From WJMT01 sp964456985 (GTDB lineage Bacteria > Acidobacteriota > Aminicenantia > Aminicenantales > Aminicenantaceae), in the NCBI GenBank assembly GCA_964456985.1, contig CAYWDH010000008.1, forward strand, positions 1-64,000: 64,000 nt of DNA, given 5' to 3'. Below are positions 16,319 to 24,268 of this stretch, piece by piece. Every line of letters begins with the position of its first letter. Position 1 is the first letter of the stretch. The notes under the pieces are model-generated. The model was not told where the DNA came from. It worked only from the letters and a program-made list of their open reading frames with translations, and made no database searches. Both the position numbers and the translations under genes were made by a program.

Positions 16319-17449
16319 ATGTTCGTAAATCGTTACTTAGAAAAGCCGGTTTTTGAAGATTTAAAAGGAAAAATGGTCTTTATCGGAGGGCCTCGCCAGA
16401 CAGGAAAGACAAGCCTGGCTAAATACTTTCTAAAAAAATCCAGTCAGGATTTAAAAAAGTGGTACATGAACTGGGACGCACTTGAAGATAGAGAACAAAT
16501 TATGAAAGAAATCTTCCCGGCCGGTAAAGGATTGTTGGTTTTGGATGAAATTCATAAGTATTCAAGTTGGAGGAGGATGGTAAAAGGATTGTATGATAAG
16601 CGTGGGGAGGAACTAAATATTTTAGTTACAGGAAGTGCCCGCCTTGATTATTACCGCAGGGGAGGCGATTCTCTTCAGGGGAGGTATCATTATTACCATA
16701 TATTTCCTTTCACTCTCTCTGAATTGGGTGGTGCGCCTTTCACGACGTTGCAAGACCTTTACAAGTACGGAGGATTCCCTGAGCCTTTTTTAAAAGCCTC
16801 TGAGAAAGGATCCCGGAGATGGAGCCGTGAATACAGGTTCCATATGGTCCGTGAGGATTTGAGAGACCTGGAGCAAGTCCAAAGTATAGATGCCATAGAG
16901 AAGATGGTCTACCGTCTCCCAGATCTGGTTGGTTCCCCACTTTCCCTCAATGCTATCCGGGAGGATCTGCAGGTCTCTCACCAGTCCATATCCCGTTGGA
17001 TGATTATGCTGGAAAACCTATACATGATATTTCGCATTTATCCTTTTGGCGCACCAAAAATACGGGCAGTTAAAAAAGAGGCCAAGCACTACCATATCGA
17101 TTGGACCCTTGTTGAAGATGAAGGAAAACGATTTGAAAACATGACAGCCTGCCATCTGTTAAAATGGTGCTATTTTATTCAGGATACCCAGGGGTATAAA
17201 ATGGAGCTCCGCTACTTTAGGGATGTGGACAAGCGGGAGGTTGATTTTGTTATCCTCAAGGACGGACAGCCCATTCATTTTATTGAATGCAAACTATCAG
17301 GAAGGGATGTGAACCCGGCCTTGCGTTATCTGAAACAACGATTTCCGAAGGTGAAAGCGAGCCAGATTTCTTTAAATAAGGGCAGAGATCAAATCACTAA
17401 AGATGGTATCCGAATGTGTCCTGCTCATGATTTTCTGATGGATTTTTAA
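16319..17449 (+). CDS. AAA-family ATPase with DUF4143 domain
   Basis: A 376-aa protein of the widespread, often horizontally moved AAA_14/DUF4143 group, of unknown role. Walker A is GGPRQTGKTS near residue 23, Walker B is LLVLDEIHKY near 72, and a sensor LVTGSAR follows. The C-terminal half has a winged-helix segment (LNAIREDLQVSHQSISRWM) and ends in a restriction-nuclease-like pattern: REVDFVILKDGQPIHFIECK. ATG 16319 has GGAG seven bases before it and is preferred over ATG 16307. Its last 50 coding bases are repeated exactly at 21190. The gene is isolated, with its own promoter/palindrome. Confidence 0.88.
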   Translation: MFVNRYLEKPVFEDLKGKMVFIGGPRQTGKTSLAKYFLKKSSQDLKKWYMNWDALEDREQIMKEIFPAGKGLLVLDEIHKYSSWRRMVKGLYDKRGEELNILVTGSARLDYYRRGGDSLQGRYHYYHIFPFTLSELGGAPFTTLQDLYKYGGFPEPFLKASEKGSRRWSREYRFHMVREDLRDLEQVQSIDAIEKMVYRLPDLVGSPLSLNAIREDLQVSHQSISRWMIMLENLYMIFRIYPFGAPKIRAVKKEAKHYHIDWTLVEDEGKRFENMTACHLLKWCYFIQDTQGYKMELRYFRDVDKREVDFVILKDGQPIHFIECKLSGRDVNPALRYLKQRFPKVKASQISLNKGRDQITKDGIRMCPAHDFLMDF

Positions 17450-17456
17450 TTCATTT
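17396..17456 (+). repeat. 61-bp perfect direct repeat, left copy
   Basis: Covers the last 54 bases of the ATPase gene (including the stop) and seven bases beyond. The identical sequence is found at 21190-21250, where no ATPase gene precedes it. The two copies enclose a 3.7-kb segment. Identity starts and ends sharply at both copies. Confidence 0.9.
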
Positions 17457-17530
17457 GGAAGTCATCAATGATTCCATCCATCTTTCGACCTCCGGATTCA
17501 GCGATATGAAGGACATTATGGGGGATAACT
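17457..17530 (+). pseudogene. Relic of a yjbQ 5' end
   Basis: Directly after the 61-bp repeat. Read in frame it gives EVINDSIHLSTSGFSDMKDI, against MKVINDSISLSASGYSDMKDI at the start of the intact yjbQ at 21306. Differences include synonymous changes, so the relic comes from a diverged homologue, not a fresh copy. It has no start codon and stops matching after about 25 codons; the remaining bases to the permease gene hold only AT-rich inverted repeats (TTAGCTT ... TTAAGCTGA). Confidence 0.7.
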
Positions 17531-17570
17531 TAGCTTGGTTCGACTCCTTAAGTTAACCTTAAGCTGATTG

Positions 17571-20006
17571 TTACTCATAACGCAGGCTGGCGACAGGATC
17601 GGCCTTTGCAGCCCAAAAAGCCTGCAGTAATACCGGCACTATGGCACAGATAAAGGCTGCTGCGCCGGCGATCGCAAAAATGGAACCATCAAGTTGAATA
17701 CGAAAGGCAAAATCCTGAAGCCACCGGGTTATGGCCAGAAACGCAATTGGAACGGAGATAACATTGGCTAAAAAAACAAGAAAAACAAACTGTCGTGAAA
17801 GCAATCCTATCAAACTCGGGATCGATGCCCCGAGAACTTTCCGTATTCCGATCTCTTTTTTCCTGTGTTGAACCAAAAAGGAAACCAGTCCTAGTAGCCC
17901 TAGACAAGCAACCACCAATCCCATCCCGGTGAGAATGCTCAACAGCTTTCCCATCTGTGCTTCTTTGCGGTACAATCGATCGAAATCATCGTCCAGGAAA
18001 AAGCCGTCGAACGGGGTGCCTGGAAAAAGCTCTGACCATTTTCTTTCAAGGAACTGCAGAGTATTGGGGAGATTTTCGGAAGCCAGCGTTACCGTGATCA
18101 TGTTGTATCGGGAAGATGAGACTTCCATGTACATCGGTTCGACCTCATGCCTCAAACCTTGGTAATGAAAATTTTGAACCACGCCGACGATAGTTTTCCA
18201 TTTGCCGTAAAAGCTCTCATGAAGCCGGTCCCCCAATGCCTCTTCGGCCGAAGCGTATCCCAGATGAGCCAGGGCTGCTTCATTGATGATAAAAGCTTGA
18301 TCTTCATCGTTGAGTTTTTCGTCAAAAGCGCGTCCCGCCGCCAACTTGATCTTGTATTGGGAAATGAAATCGTCATCACAAGATAAAAATGAAAGACGCA
18401 GCGATTTATCGAGCTTGTCACCTGTCCAATTGAGAAAACCATCCCGCATAGGTCGCCCTGGCACACTGGAGGAAGCTGTCGCCCCAAGAACACCCGGATA
18501 TCTTAAAAATTCTGTCTTTATGGTTTTTACCTGGTCCCGAATCTGGGCATTGTCTCTCAAATGCAGGACATACTTGCAATCTTTATCAAAACCGAGATTC
18601 TGCCCACGCATGTAACCCAGCTGTTTGTACACGGAAAGGGATCCGGTAGCTAAGAAGATAGATATTGCGAATTGTCCGACAACAAGAACTTTTAAGGCAA
18701 AGGATCCCTGCGTTCCTACTCGTGATCCTCTCAGGATTTGATCTGGTTTGAAGGCTGTCAAAACAAAAGCAGGATAAAGTCCTGAAATCATGCCTACGGA
18801 AAGCACCAAAATCAGAAAAGCAATAAACACCTGGGGATGGAGAGATTCTTCTATGCGAAGAGTCGTTCCGGCAAATTGGTTGAAAAAAGGGAGGAGTAAG
18901 CTTGCTAAAAGAGCCGCACATAGGGCAGCCAAAAAAGTGATGATAATCGACTCACTCAAAAACTGCCGTATAAGCTGCCAGCGCCCGGCTCCGATCACTT
19001 TGCGGAGGCCAACCTCCTTGATGCGATAAACACTCCTGGCATTGGAGAGATTGACAAAATTCATGCACCCTATCAGAAGGATAAGGAGAGCGATCATCCC
19101 GTATATGTAAAGATAGATCCGATTTCCGGGTGCTTCGAGATCATCCCGGATAGCGAGTCCATTGAAATCGTGACGGAAGTGGATGTCGGTCACGGCCTGA
19201 AGAAAGTATCGCCGTGTCTGCCCCCAAGCCGACAGCTCTCTGTTGACAAAGCCGTATGCCATTTTTTCGATCTCTTTTTCAAATTCAGAGGCGGCGATTC
19301 CAGGAGCGAGTTTCAGGTAAGTCAGAGTCGGCCCGGCATGCCATTCCTTCAGTATCCACGTATTGGAAAATTGCTGTAAAGAGAGAAAGACATCATACTT
19401 GAAATGAGTATTTGAAGGAGGATCAGCAACGATTCCCGTAACAAGATAGTCGTTGAATTGATCTTTATGATTCAGCCTGTTCCATGTCGGATCTTTTATG
19501 GAAATTCTTTTCCCGATGGGGTCTTCGTCGCCAAAATATTTTAGGGCCATACGTCTGGTCAGAACGACGTTGTTTATGCCTTCCAGTGCACTCTCCGGAT
19601 TTCCCCTCAAAAAGGGGATAGTCAGGACAGAAAACAGTTCCGATTCCGAGTAAAAAACTCGGTCTTCGAAGCCCTCCATTTCATCCCGCTTGACCAGCGC
19701 GTTTCTGACCGGAAATGCCCTGCCTATCTGTTCCACCTCACTCGGATATTCCTTGAGCACAGTTCCAACCATCGCGCTGACTCTGGCGGTGCAGAATTCC
19801 AGGGCAGGCACCTTCCTGTATTCCAGTACCCGGAATAGGCGGTCTGCATCCTTATGGTACTGATCATAGCTGGATTCGTTTGATACATACATCAAGATCA
19901 CCATGCAGCAAGCCAGACCTGCGGCCAGCCCTCCGATGTTGATAAGGGAGAAAGCTTTTCTTCTTTTAAGGTTTCGGATAGTGATTTTAAAGTAATTCCG
20001 AATCAT
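17571..20006 (-). CDS. MacB/FtsX-type ABC permease (orphan)
   Basis: An 811-aa inner-membrane protein built from two FtsX-like halves. The first helix is near residues 20-42 and is followed by a periplasmic MacB_PCD domain; three helices at about 285-430 precede a second helix and periplasmic domain, and the last three helices end the protein. KKEIGIRKVLGAS is present near residue 700, and the C-terminus is ASLRYE. No ATP-binding gene is next to it, as is common for these permeases in Acidobacteriota. The substrate is unknown; MacB-like proteins move lipids, peptides or lipoproteins across the envelope. It is 41 bases downstream of the PD40 gene on the same strand, likely one operon. Lies within the 61-bp-repeat-bounded insert. 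Confidence 0.88.
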   Translation of the reverse strand: MIRNYFKITIRNLKRRKAFSLINIGGLAAGLACCMVILMYVSNESSYDQYHKDADRLFRVLEYRKVPALEFCTARVSAMVGTVLKEYPSEVEQIGRAFPVRNALVKRDEMEGFEDRVFYSESELFSVLTIPFLRGNPESALEGINNVVLTRRMALKYFGDEDPIGKRISIKDPTWNRLNHKDQFNDYLVTGIVADPPSNTHFKYDVFLSLQQFSNTWILKEWHAGPTLTYLKLAPGIAASEFEKEIEKMAYGFVNRELSAWGQTRRYFLQAVTDIHFRHDFNGLAIRDDLEAPGNRIYLYIYGMIALLILLIGCMNFVNLSNARSVYRIKEVGLRKVIGAGRWQLIRQFLSESIIITFLAALCAALLASLLLPFFNQFAGTTLRIEESLHPQVFIAFLILVLSVGMISGLYPAFVLTAFKPDQILRGSRVGTQGSFALKVLVVGQFAISIFLATGSLSVYKQLGYMRGQNLGFDKDCKYVLHLRDNAQIRDQVKTIKTEFLRYPGVLGATASSSVPGRPMRDGFLNWTGDKLDKSLRLSFLSCDDDFISQYKIKLAAGRAFDEKLNDEDQAFIINEAALAHLGYASAEEALGDRLHESFYGKWKTIVGVVQNFHYQGLRHEVEPMYMEVSSSRYNMITVTLASENLPNTLQFLERKWSELFPGTPFDGFFLDDDFDRLYRKEAQMGKLLSILTGMGLVVACLGLLGLVSFLVQHRKKEIGIRKVLGASIPSLIGLLSRQFVFLVFLANVISVPIAFLAITRWLQDFAFRIQLDGSIFAIAGAAAFICAIVPVLLQAFWAAKADPVASLRYE

Positions 20007-20047
20007 GTAACCTCCTCTGTTCTGACACTTCGTATGTCAGCATGTCC

Positions 20048-20968
20048 TCAAAATTGGATCGAACCGCCCGGTTTAAGGTCCTCGATGATCCCGGTATCCA
20101 GCCAGTAAAATTTACCGCCCGAATAATAAAACAAATATTTCCCATCCGGGGTCACAACAGGCTGGGAACCTCCTCTCGGTGCATTTATCCTCTCCAACAG
20201 ATTGATTGGTTCTGTCCATTTATCATTACTGGTTTGATAGCTGATGCATATCCCATAGCCAACTTTGCCCGGCCACTTCCTGTTGAAAAGAATATAACTC
20301 TCATCCGGGCCGATAAAAGGATTTCCTCCAAGGATTCTGCCCACATTGAGGGGAGGACCGAGTTGTTCCCATTCTGTATACCGTCCGTTTTTTATCCTTA
20401 TTCTTTTAATGCCATGGGTATAGAGCGTACCGTCCAGGGTGGATGACATGCCCATGATATTCTGGTTAATTCTGCGGTCTAGAGGTTTTGGTTCTCCCCA
20501 TCCGGCGCCGTCTCTCTCAACATACCAGGTTTTGTATGCCTCGAGCGTATTCCCGGCCGGCTGTTTCCCCCATAAGGGCGGCCAGGGTCTTCTCGAATCG
20601 AAAAACAGTTTTTTTCCGTCAGGCGCCATACTGATATTCATCACGCCGTATTCTTTGGAAAATTCCAATATTTCTGGTTTCATCCACTCGCCTTCAACCT
20701 CCCTGACAAATTGAATAGCAGGAGGATTCTTTCCATAATCCGGAGGATGGAATATCCAGTAAATTTCTTTTCCATCGGGATAAAAAGCAATGCACCCGTG
20801 AACCGCGCTTTTATTAAAGATGATGGAAGGGACGAAAGGTTCGGGCAATGTACCAGGCGGTTTCTGGCCAAGATAGGGACCGGCGAGTTTTGGAAAATCT
20901 TTTTGCTGTGCTTTAAGGCAGATTGCCAGCACTAGCAGCAGGCTGATGATAAAAATATGTCTTTTTAT
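20048..20968 (-). CDS. PD40/TolB-like secreted beta-propeller protein, non-standard start
   Basis: A periplasmic propeller of about 300 aa with PD40-type repeats: YPDGKEIYWIF, SMAPDGKKLFFDSRR, IGPDESYILFNR and VTPDGKYLFYYSGG. The first standard in-frame start is GTG 20932, but that cuts a signal peptide in half. In the same frame the codons upstream read IKIKRHIFIISLLLVLAIC, a full signal sequence, preceded by GAGAGG (20975-20980). The codon at the expected position (20968-20966) is ATA, so either the start codon has mutated or a rare ATA/ATC/ATT start is used. A TAG closes the frame upstream. Followed by the permease gene; it may act with it. Confidence 0.7.
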   Translation of the reverse strand: MKRHIFIISLLLVLAICLKAQQKDFPKLAGPYLGQKPPGTLPEPFVPSIIFNKSAVHGCIAFYPDGKEIYWIFHPPDYGKNPPAIQFVREVEGEWMKPEILEFSKEYGVMNISMAPDGKKLFFDSRRPWPPLWGKQPAGNTLEAYKTWYVERDGAGWGEPKPLDRRINQNIMGMSSTLDGTLYTHGIKRIRIKNGRYTEWEQLGPPLNVGRILGGNPFIGPDESYILFNRKWPGKVGYGICISYQTSNDKWTEPINLLERINAPRGGSQPVVTPDGKYLFYYSGGKFYWLDTGIIEDLKPGGSIQF

Positions 20969-21004
20969 TTTGATCCTCTCTCTATTCTCGATTCATTTAA
21001 GCGG

Positions 21005-21058
21005 CTATCCCTTCGGCCGCAGTTTATCGATTATTTTCGCATCCACCCAGTAAACATT
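21005..21058 (-). pseudogene. Relic of a second PD40 gene 3' end
   Basis: On the minus strand these bases read NVYWVDAKIIDKLRPKG and a stop, against KFYWLDTGIIEDLKPGG near the end of the PD40 protein encoded next door. Nothing recognisable precedes it. It indicates that a tandem PD40 paralogue once lay here. The stretch 20969-21305, apart from this relic and the 61-bp repeat, shows no further gene. Confidence 0.6.
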
Positions 21059-21189
21059 TTATGAAGCAAGAATTGTACCAATTTCACTTTTAAAGGGGCA
21101 GGAGACCCTATTCATTTTGTTTTGATAGCAAAGTTTGTATCAGAATGAACATCATATGTCCAATAATGAACACAAAGGGAGATCTATGA

Positions 21190-21250
21190 ACTAAAGATGG
21201 TATCCGAATGTGTCCTGCTCATGATTTTCTGATGGATTTTTAATTCATTT
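21190..21250 (+). repeat. 61-bp perfect direct repeat, right copy
   Basis: Identical to 17396-17456 but without the rest of the ATPase gene. It sits 55 bases before the intact yjbQ. The arrangement (whole gene at one end, gene tail at the other) is what integration at the 3' end of a gene, or a single crossover with a circular DNA, would leave. No integrase is present. Confidence 0.9.
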
Positions 21251-21305
21251 TTTCTCTCTTTACCGCACCTGCAATTTATTCTATTATTAGAGGGGAGAAA
21301 AACAA

Positions 21306-21725
21306 ATGAAAGTCATCAATGATTCCATCAGCCTGTCAGCTTCCGGATATAGCGATATGAAAGATATTACAGGTGAAGTCTCAAGCAGGCTCGCCTCCCA
21401 TGGGCTCCGATCAGGCCAGGTCACTCTCTTTGTCCCAGGCTCCACAGCAGGTCTCACCACCATTGAGTTCGAACCGGGACTGGAAAAAGACTTCACAGAA
21501 CTCATGGAGCGTGTGGCTCCTTCTAATAAGACCTATCACCATGACGCCCGATGGGGAGACGGCAACGGATTCTCTCATGTAAGAGCCTCCCTTGTTGGAC
21601 CTTCTTTGACCGTGCCCTTTTCAGACGGAAATCTTATGCTCGGGACCTGGCAGCAGATCGTGTTCGTTGACTTTGACAACCGCTCCCGCTCGCGAAACAT
21701 TGTGCTTCAGTTCATAGGAGAATAG
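21306..21725 (+). CDS. yjbQ: YjbQ-family protein (secondary thiamine phosphate synthase-like)
   Basis: A compact 139-aa protein of the UPF0047/YjbQ family. Members are annotated as secondary thiamine-phosphate synthases because the E. coli enzyme can replace ThiE weakly. Family marks present are VPGSTAGLTTIE, the metal-site-like YHHDARWGDGNGFSHVRASLVG and GTWQQIVFVDFDNRSRSR. The physiological reaction is unsettled. AGGGGAGAAAAACAA precedes ATG 21306. It starts a three-gene rightward run; the next gene begins three bases after its stop. Confidence 0.9.
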   Translation: MKVINDSISLSASGYSDMKDITGEVSSRLASHGLRSGQVTLFVPGSTAGLTTIEFEPGLEKDFTELMERVAPSNKTYHHDARWGDGNGFSHVRASLVGPSLTVPFSDGNLMLGTWQQIVFVDFDNRSRSRNIVLQFIGE

Positions 21726-21728
21726 TCA

Positions 21729-23072
21729 TTGGCAGAGGATATAAAAGAAAAGCTCAAGCGCATAAAAAAGGAAAGGGAAGCCCGCACAAAATCCCAGGAA
21801 CTCAGGGACGCCTGGTCAAAACTTGAGGCCAAGGAAGAGCTTTCCACCAAAGAGAAGCTGGAACAGCTCATCCAGTTGAAGAGGGAACGAAAATCTGAAA
21901 AAAAGCCCGAATCCCGTTTTGAGCCACAGGACAGAGAGGCACTCCGGTTTACGGAAACGCCCTATTCCCTGGATGCCCGTTACGGAAAGATCAAAGTTTC
22001 CCAGGGGCTTGATATCCCAGGCCCCACGCTCGCGTGTTTGAGCGGTGACCCCGAGTTTGAGTCCAAAGACCTGTCCACAGCCCTTTTTATTGACCTTGAG
22101 ACCACAGGTCTTTCAGGGGGGACCGGAGTAATTCCCTTCAATGTGGGCATGGGATATTACAGAGACGATAAATTCTGGGTCGGCCAGTATTTTCTGGGCG
22201 AACTCTCCGAAGAAGAACGCATGATAAAGGAGCTTCATCAGTTCTTTAAGGATATGAAATTCGAATCAGTGGTCACATATAACGGCAAAGCCTTTGATAT
22301 CCCCCTTCTGGAGACCCGCTTTATTCTCCATAGAACACCGTTCGAACTCACGGAGCTCCCTCATCTTGATTTTCTTTTTCCAGCCCGGAGTCTCTGGCGC
22401 CACAAACATGAAAGCTGTCGGCTCTTCCATCTGGCACAGGAAGTGGTGGAGACATACAGGGATGAAGACATCCCTTCCGCTGAGATCCCATGGAGATATT
22501 TTCAGTATCTTCAGACCGGAAACTATGACCTGATCGAGCCCATTCTCTACCACAATGCCGAGGACATCCTCTCTCTTCTGGGAGTAGTGATCATCGGCGC
22601 ATCCATATTTTCCGAAGGCCTGGAAGAACTGACCCCGGACTCCATGGATTTTTTTGGCGCTGGTAAGGTCATGGAACGGATGGGGAATGAAGAAGAAGCA
22701 GTCCGGTTCTTCTCTAAAGCCCTTGAAGGAGAACTCACCGAAGAGGTGGGCCTTTCCACCCGGCGCCGGTTGTCCCTTAAGTTCAAGCGAAACGAAAAAT
22801 GGGAAAATGCGGTCGTGCTGTGGGAAGAAATGGCCTCTGTGAATGAGCCCTGTTTCGACCTTCTTTTTTCTCTGCGCGAGCTTTCCATGTTCTATGAACA
22901 CCGGAAGAGAAAGTATGAAAAAGCCCTTATCTACGCAGAGGAGGGATTTGTGCTTTCCAGAGGATATTCTTCCCGTTATGAGGAAGATTTCACCCACCGC
23001 CGGGAGCGTATCAAACAGAAGATGAAAAGAGAGAAAAAGAAGAAAACCGAAAAGGAGGAGGCCCCCCAATGA
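21729..23072 (+). CDS. YprB-like DEDD-type 3'-5' exonuclease
   Basis: A 447-aa protein with an N-terminal charged coiled coil (residues 1-65), then an RNase H-fold DEDD exonuclease domain. The metal residues are D122 and E124 in IDLETTG, D190 in YNGKAFD, and H275/D279 in HNAEDILSL. A helical, TPR-like C-terminal region (about 300-420) ends in a lysine-rich tail. It resembles B. subtilis YprB; the nucleic-acid substrate is not known. The start is TTG 21729, three bases after yjbQ; no better start exists nearby. The stop overlaps the ATG of the alcohol dehydrogenase by four bases. Confidence 0.85.
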   Translation: MAEDIKEKLKRIKKEREARTKSQELRDAWSKLEAKEELSTKEKLEQLIQLKRERKSEKKPESRFEPQDREALRFTETPYSLDARYGKIKVSQGLDIPGPTLACLSGDPEFESKDLSTALFIDLETTGLSGGTGVIPFNVGMGYYRDDKFWVGQYFLGELSEEERMIKELHQFFKDMKFESVVTYNGKAFDIPLLETRFILHRTPFELTELPHLDFLFPARSLWRHKHESCRLFHLAQEVVETYRDEDIPSAEIPWRYFQYLQTGNYDLIEPILYHNAEDILSLLGVVIIGASIFSEGLEELTPDSMDFFGAGKVMERMGNEEEAVRFFSKALEGELTEEVGLSTRRRLSLKFKRNEKWENAVVLWEEMASVNEPCFDLLFSLRELSMFYEHRKRKYEKALIYAEEGFVLSRGYSSRYEEDFTHRRERIKQKMKREKKKKTEKEEAPQ

Positions 23073-24073
23073 AAGCCATGCAGCTTAAAAAATTCGCCCT
23101 GATCGAAGAGAACCCTCTCGAATTTGTGGATATACCAATCCCTGAGCCGGGGGAAGGAGAGATCCTGGTCAGAATTAAAATATGCGGTGTCTGCCACACA
23201 GACCTCCACACCGTGGAAGGTGAACTCCCTGAAGCCAAACTCCCTGTGATCCCCGGCCATCAGATCGTGGGTGTGGTTGAAAAACGGGGACAAGGAGCCA
23301 ATCGTTTTCAAATAGGGGAGAGAGTGGGCGCTGCCTGGCTTTATTCCGCCTGTGGCAAGTGTCAATACTGCCTTAAAGACAATGAGAATCTCTGTGAAAA
23401 CGCCCGTTTCACAGGTTACAGTGTCAACGGAGGCTATGCCGAGTATTTTGTGGTGCCCGAGAAATTCGCTTACTCCATACCCGATATATTTGAAGATGAA
23501 GAAGCCTCTCCTCTTCTGTGCGCAGGGATCATAGGATATAGAGCGCTCCGTCTCAGTGAGATAAAACCCCGCCAGCGGCTGGCCCTTATCGGATTTGGCG
23601 CTTCCGCCCATGTGGCTATCCAGATAGCGGTCCACTGGGGATGTAAGGTCTATGTCTTTTCCCGCTCACAAGAGCACAGAGAGCATGCAGAGAAATTAGG
23701 CGCCTCCTGGACCGGAACTCTGGATCAGGACCCTCCCCATAAATTAGATAGCGTGGTGAACTTCACTCCGGCTGGGGAGACCGTGCTCGACGGCATGCGT
23801 ATCCTGGATAAAGGGGGCACTCAAGCCTGTGCCGGAATATACATGACACCCATTCCGGAGATGGATTACAACAAATATCTCTATGATGAACGCACACTCC
23901 GCAGCGTGGCCAATGCCACACGGTTGGACGGGGAGGAGCTTTTAAGGACTGCCGCTGAGATCCCCATAAGGACCACCACCACTTCGTTTCCTTTAAAGGA
24001 TGCCAACCGGGCGCTCCGGATGGTCAAAAACAGTGAGATCGACGGAGCCGCCGTGCTTCGGGTATCCGAGTAG
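23069..24073 (+). CDS. Zinc-dependent alcohol dehydrogenase
   Basis: Medium-chain dehydrogenase of 334 aa that interconverts alcohols and aldehydes with NAD(P). Catalytic zinc ligands are C39 (ICGVCHTD is nearby, so C39/C42 need alignment) and H64 (PGHQIVG). The structural-zinc loop has cysteines at 95, 98, 101 and 109 (CGKCQYCLKDNENLC). The nucleotide-binding turn is IGFGASAHVAIQ. ATG 23069 overlaps the previous stop in ATGA, so translation is coupled. It is close to the YjdC/AdhP-like single-chain group; the substrate is unknown. Confidence 0.9.
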   Translation: MKAMQLKKFALIEENPLEFVDIPIPEPGEGEILVRIKICGVCHTDLHTVEGELPEAKLPVIPGHQIVGVVEKRGQGANRFQIGERVGAAWLYSACGKCQYCLKDNENLCENARFTGYSVNGGYAEYFVVPEKFAYSIPDIFEDEEASPLLCAGIIGYRALRLSEIKPRQRLALIGFGASAHVAIQIAVHWGCKVYVFSRSQEHREHAEKLGASWTGTLDQDPPHKLDSVVNFTPAGETVLDGMRILDKGGTQACAGIYMTPIPEMDYNKYLYDERTLRSVANATRLDGEELLRTAAEIPIRTTTTSFPLKDANRALRMVKNSEIDGAAVLRVSE

Positions 24074-24268
24074 AAATAATTTAAAAAATCATTCTCATCT
24101 AAACAGGTGAGAAAATATATTAAATACCACCTTTAAAATCATCTCAAGGGAGGATTTACTTAATAGAAGCGCTTGTTATGATTGAACATGGAAATTATCT
24201 TTCTAGATAGCCATAAATCAGGAGGTTGAATAAACCAGGGAAAAAGAATCTTCCCCTAGGAGGTCCGT

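Noticed and set aside
17396..21250. Active integrative element with att sites
   Set aside because: Attachment-like layout, but no integrase or recombinase gene in the insert, so only a scar is claimed.
22266..23635. Long minus-strand frames opposite the exonuclease and alcohol dehydrogenase genes
   Set aside because: Antisense shadows; the plus-strand products have full family motifs.
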